Source of the DNA: an uncultured Bacilli bacterium
GTDB lineage: Bacteria > Bacillota_I > Bacilli_A > RF39 > UBA660
Assembly: GCA_944332505.1 (NCBI GenBank)
Contig: CALVKC010000090.1
Location: 1-5,211, forward strand
Reading direction: 5' to 3'
Length of the DNA: 5,211 nt
Under the pieces are notes generated by a model that saw only the letters and a program-made list of their open reading frames with translations, was not told the origin of the DNA and made no database searches. The position numbers and the translations under genes are program-made. Shown here in pieces: positions 4,109-5,211 of this stretch (positions are counted from its first letter, which is position 1; each line of letters begins with the position of its first letter).

Positions 4109-4598
4109 TATTATTCCTCACAAATTCCATCTTAATAGGTAACATAGCTGTAAATCTACATTTCATCCATGGTTTATCTTCAGGAGCAAATTTATTATCA
4201 ATTTCCATACCTGTTACAAAATCTCCAACAGTATAAACTAAATCATATCTCCATGGATATTCTTCAAAGTCATTTGGAAGACTAGGAGAATAATATGTTT
4301 CACCTTTAAAAATTTTTGCAATAATATTAACCATATTATTTATTTCAAACATTAATGTTCCATCACATATACATTGACTTGTACTAAAATATTGAAACTC
4401 TGTTTCTGGATCATAATTTAATGTAATGGTAAAAATTTTCTTTTCAGTATCATCTATATAATATGCATACTCACAAGCATATGGAAGAGTACGTTTTTCT
4501 TCTGTATCAAAATTATAAACATCCATAAAAGGTACTTCGTTTAATCTTTCCCATTTATTATTTTCCATACCGTTACATTCATTAATACATTTTCCCAT
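4101..4598 (-). CDS. 165-residue protein of unknown function
   Basis: I do not recognise this protein. It begins MGKCINECNGMENNKWERLN and is acidic and rich in aromatic residues. It looks largely beta-stranded (KKIFTITLNYDPETEFQYF, YDLVYTVGDFVTGMEI), with one helix near residues 85-98 (EINNMVNIIAKIFKG). There is no signal peptide or membrane segment. The open frame extends five codons further to a TTG at 4613, but the ribosome binding site AAAGGAG (4604-4610) lies inside that extension, five bases before the ATG at 4598, so the ATG is the start. The gene overlaps the upstream Cys-rich gene by 17 bases and the downstream membrane-protein gene by eight. Confidence 0.75.
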   Translation of the reverse strand: MGKCINECNGMENNKWERLNEVPFMDVYNFDTEEKRTLPYACEYAYYIDDTEKKIFTITLNYDPETEFQYFSTSQCICDGTLMFEINNMVNIIAKIFKGETYYSPSLPNDFEEYPWRYDLVYTVGDFVTGMEIDNKFAPEDKPWMKCRFTAMLPIKMEFVRNNNV

Positions 4599-4833
4599 AC
4601 TTACTCCTTTCAATAATTTTATTTTGAGTCATTTTATCTATAATATATTTACAATACTTCTTGCTATCATCAGGCTTATACCAGCAACATTCATATTTGC
4701 AAATACATCCAAACAATATTTCTGTGGATAACGAATATTGTTCATTACAATTTTTATAATTTTCACAATCAAAACAACATATATTTTTATCCTTATTGTT
4801 CTTATGACAATTAAAATAAGTACATATTCCCAT
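4582..4833 (-). CDS. Cysteine-rich small protein (11 Cys in 83 residues)
   Basis: The product begins MGICTYFNCH and carries cysteines at 4, 9, 19, 20, 23, 29, 43, 45, 49, 50 and 61. NICCFDCENYKNCNEQ (18-32) matches a C-C-x-x-C-x5-C pattern recurrent in small Clostridia phage proteins. There a further Cys usually follows, where this protein has Tyr33. The second cluster is CICKYECCWYKPDD (43-56), then KKYCKYIIDKM. Such density in a cytoplasmic phage protein suggests bound zinc or an iron-sulfur centre, with role unknown. The frame is open to an ATG at 4854, but the ATG at 4833 overlaps the upstream TAA by one base (TAATG) and sits ten bases after GGGACGGTG. The ATG at 5189 has the identical spacing. 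Neither start has a strong ribosome binding site. Confidence 0.72.
   Translation of the reverse strand: MGICTYFNCHKNNKDKNICCFDCENYKNCNEQYSLSTEILFGCICKYECCWYKPDDSKKYCKYIIDKMTQNKIIERSKYGKMY
4604..4610 (-). promoter_or_regulatory. Ribosome binding site that decides the start at 4598
   Basis: The minus strand reads AAAGGAG five bases before the ATG at 4598-4596. The in-frame TTG at 4613-4611 directly abuts this site and cannot use it. Confidence 0.8.
4712..4742. repeat. 9-bp inverted repeat enclosing a perfect DnaA-box sequence
   Basis: AACAATATT (4712-4720) and AATATTGTT (4734-4742) are exact reverse complements. The 13 bases between them contain TGTGGATAA (4723-4731), the reverse complement of the consensus DnaA box TTATCCACA. 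The whole element lies inside the Cys-rich gene at 4582-4833. It may be chance, but the combination is striking. Confidence 0.4.
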
Positions 4834-5189
4834 TATGAAATAACACCGTCCCATTCTTTTAATTTATTTAATTGCGTAGATTCAATTTTCTCACCTTCTA
4901 ATTTTTTATTTTCATATCTTAAATATAAATTAAATGCAGCCTTAAATAATTCAATATAATAAGTTTCTGATTTTGGATCTATATCTTCATAACAATTAAA
5001 AAAATCTAATTCAATATTATCAACTAATTCATATGAAAGTTTTTCTTTCCAAAACCATTTTTTCCTAGTTACTTTATAAATACAAACATATTTAGTAAAA
5101 TTCCATAATTTAAAATAAGGTCGTTCAATTCTAATTTCATATTCTTCACCTTGATAGAAGATAGGATATTTCTTTATAGTTTTATTCAT
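4833..5189 (-). CDS. 118-residue phage protein of unknown function ending in WDGVI
   Basis: The protein opens MNKTIKKYPIFYQGEEYEIR, a beta hairpin-like start, and contains a basic, Trp-rich stretch (TRKKWFWKEKLSYELV, 41-56). It continues as a probable helix (YIELFKAAFNLYLRYENKKLEGEK) and ends KLKEWDGVIS. I recognise no domain with an assigned function; the start resembles short proteins recurrent in Clostridia phages. The ATG overlaps the TGA of the upstream gene by four bases (ATGA), and there is no strong ribosome binding site, so initiation depends on coupling. The upstream partial gene ends in the same WDGVI, which suggests that the two neighbours are related. Confidence 0.75.
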   Translation of the reverse strand: MNKTIKKYPIFYQGEEYEIRIERPYFKLWNFTKYVCIYKVTRKKWFWKEKLSYELVDNIELDFFNCYEDIDPKSETYYIELFKAAFNLYLRYENKKLEGEKIESTQLNKLKEWDGVIS

Positions 5190-5211
5190 AGTTTAATTAC
5201 ACCGTCCCAAT
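5186..5211 (-). CDS. End of an upstream gene, possibly a paralogue (partial, cut by right edge)
   Basis: Only the last seven sense codons are visible, reading WDGVIKL and a TGA that overlaps the next ATG by four bases. The same pentapeptide WDGVI ends the following gene, encoded by nearly identical bases. Frame choice rests on this match and on the overlap geometry usual in this operon. Confidence 0.5.

Noticed and set aside
4599..4613. TTG start for the 165-residue protein gene
   Set aside because: The ribosome binding site AAAGGAG lies inside this extension and serves the ATG at 4598.
4738..4959. Plus-strand open frame of 73 codons
   Set aside because: It lies opposite two well-supported minus-strand genes, has no ribosome binding site, and its product is a low-complexity mix of Ile, Thr and Phe typical of antisense reading of AT-rich genes.

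Overview
The window is very AT-rich, and every gene I can support lies on the minus strand. Genes are small, tightly packed and often overlap by 1-17 bases, with strong AAGGAG-type ribosome binding sites. The products are mostly small proteins of the kinds found in phage genomes: a Lar-like zinc ribbon, an SF2-type helicase, cysteine-rich mini-proteins and a small membrane protein. This points to the early or replication region of a phage or prophage of a low-GC Firmicute, most likely a member of the Clostridia. No integrase, structural gene, tRNA, CRISPR array or insertion sequence is visible. All 13 minus-strand stops are TAA (10) or TGA (3), and nothing suggests recoding.

Reading in the direction of transcription (right to left), an operon enters from beyond base 5211 and runs to base 2565. 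It holds nine complete genes plus the tail of a tenth. Almost every junction is a stop/start overlap or a gap of a few bases, so translation is probably coupled. Several products are cysteine-rich (3148-3312, 3312-3596, 4582-4833) and one has two membrane segments (3836-4108). One of these genes, at 3148-3312, encodes only 54 residues. Three starts are placed downstream of the longest possible ORF, because the ribosome binding site falls inside the longer version or only the internal ATG has one.

The operon ends in a block of about 100 bases (2455-2557) containing three consecutive hairpins, far richer in GC than its flanks. One of them makes a plausible intrinsic terminator for the operon. 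All three fold better when read from the plus strand, which is unexpected. Next come 180 bases of very AT-rich DNA and a near-perfect sigma-A promoter (2347-2375). A leader of about 275 bases follows, carrying repeated AAAAAGTNATAAA-type elements and a 10-bp inverted repeat, and then the helicase gene (821-2065). The stretch 2066-2564 is the only long gene-free region and is the best candidate for a replication origin or control region.

Downstream of the helicase are a 54-residue helical protein (664-828) and a second promoter (639-667). That promoter shares the motif AAGTGTG next to its -10 with the helicase promoter and overlaps a palindromic operator-like site. It drives the Lar-like gene (61-588) and a further gene cut off by the left edge. 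The layout suggests three transcription units: the small-protein operon, helicase plus helical protein, and Lar-like gene plus continuation. The last two share one promoter design.
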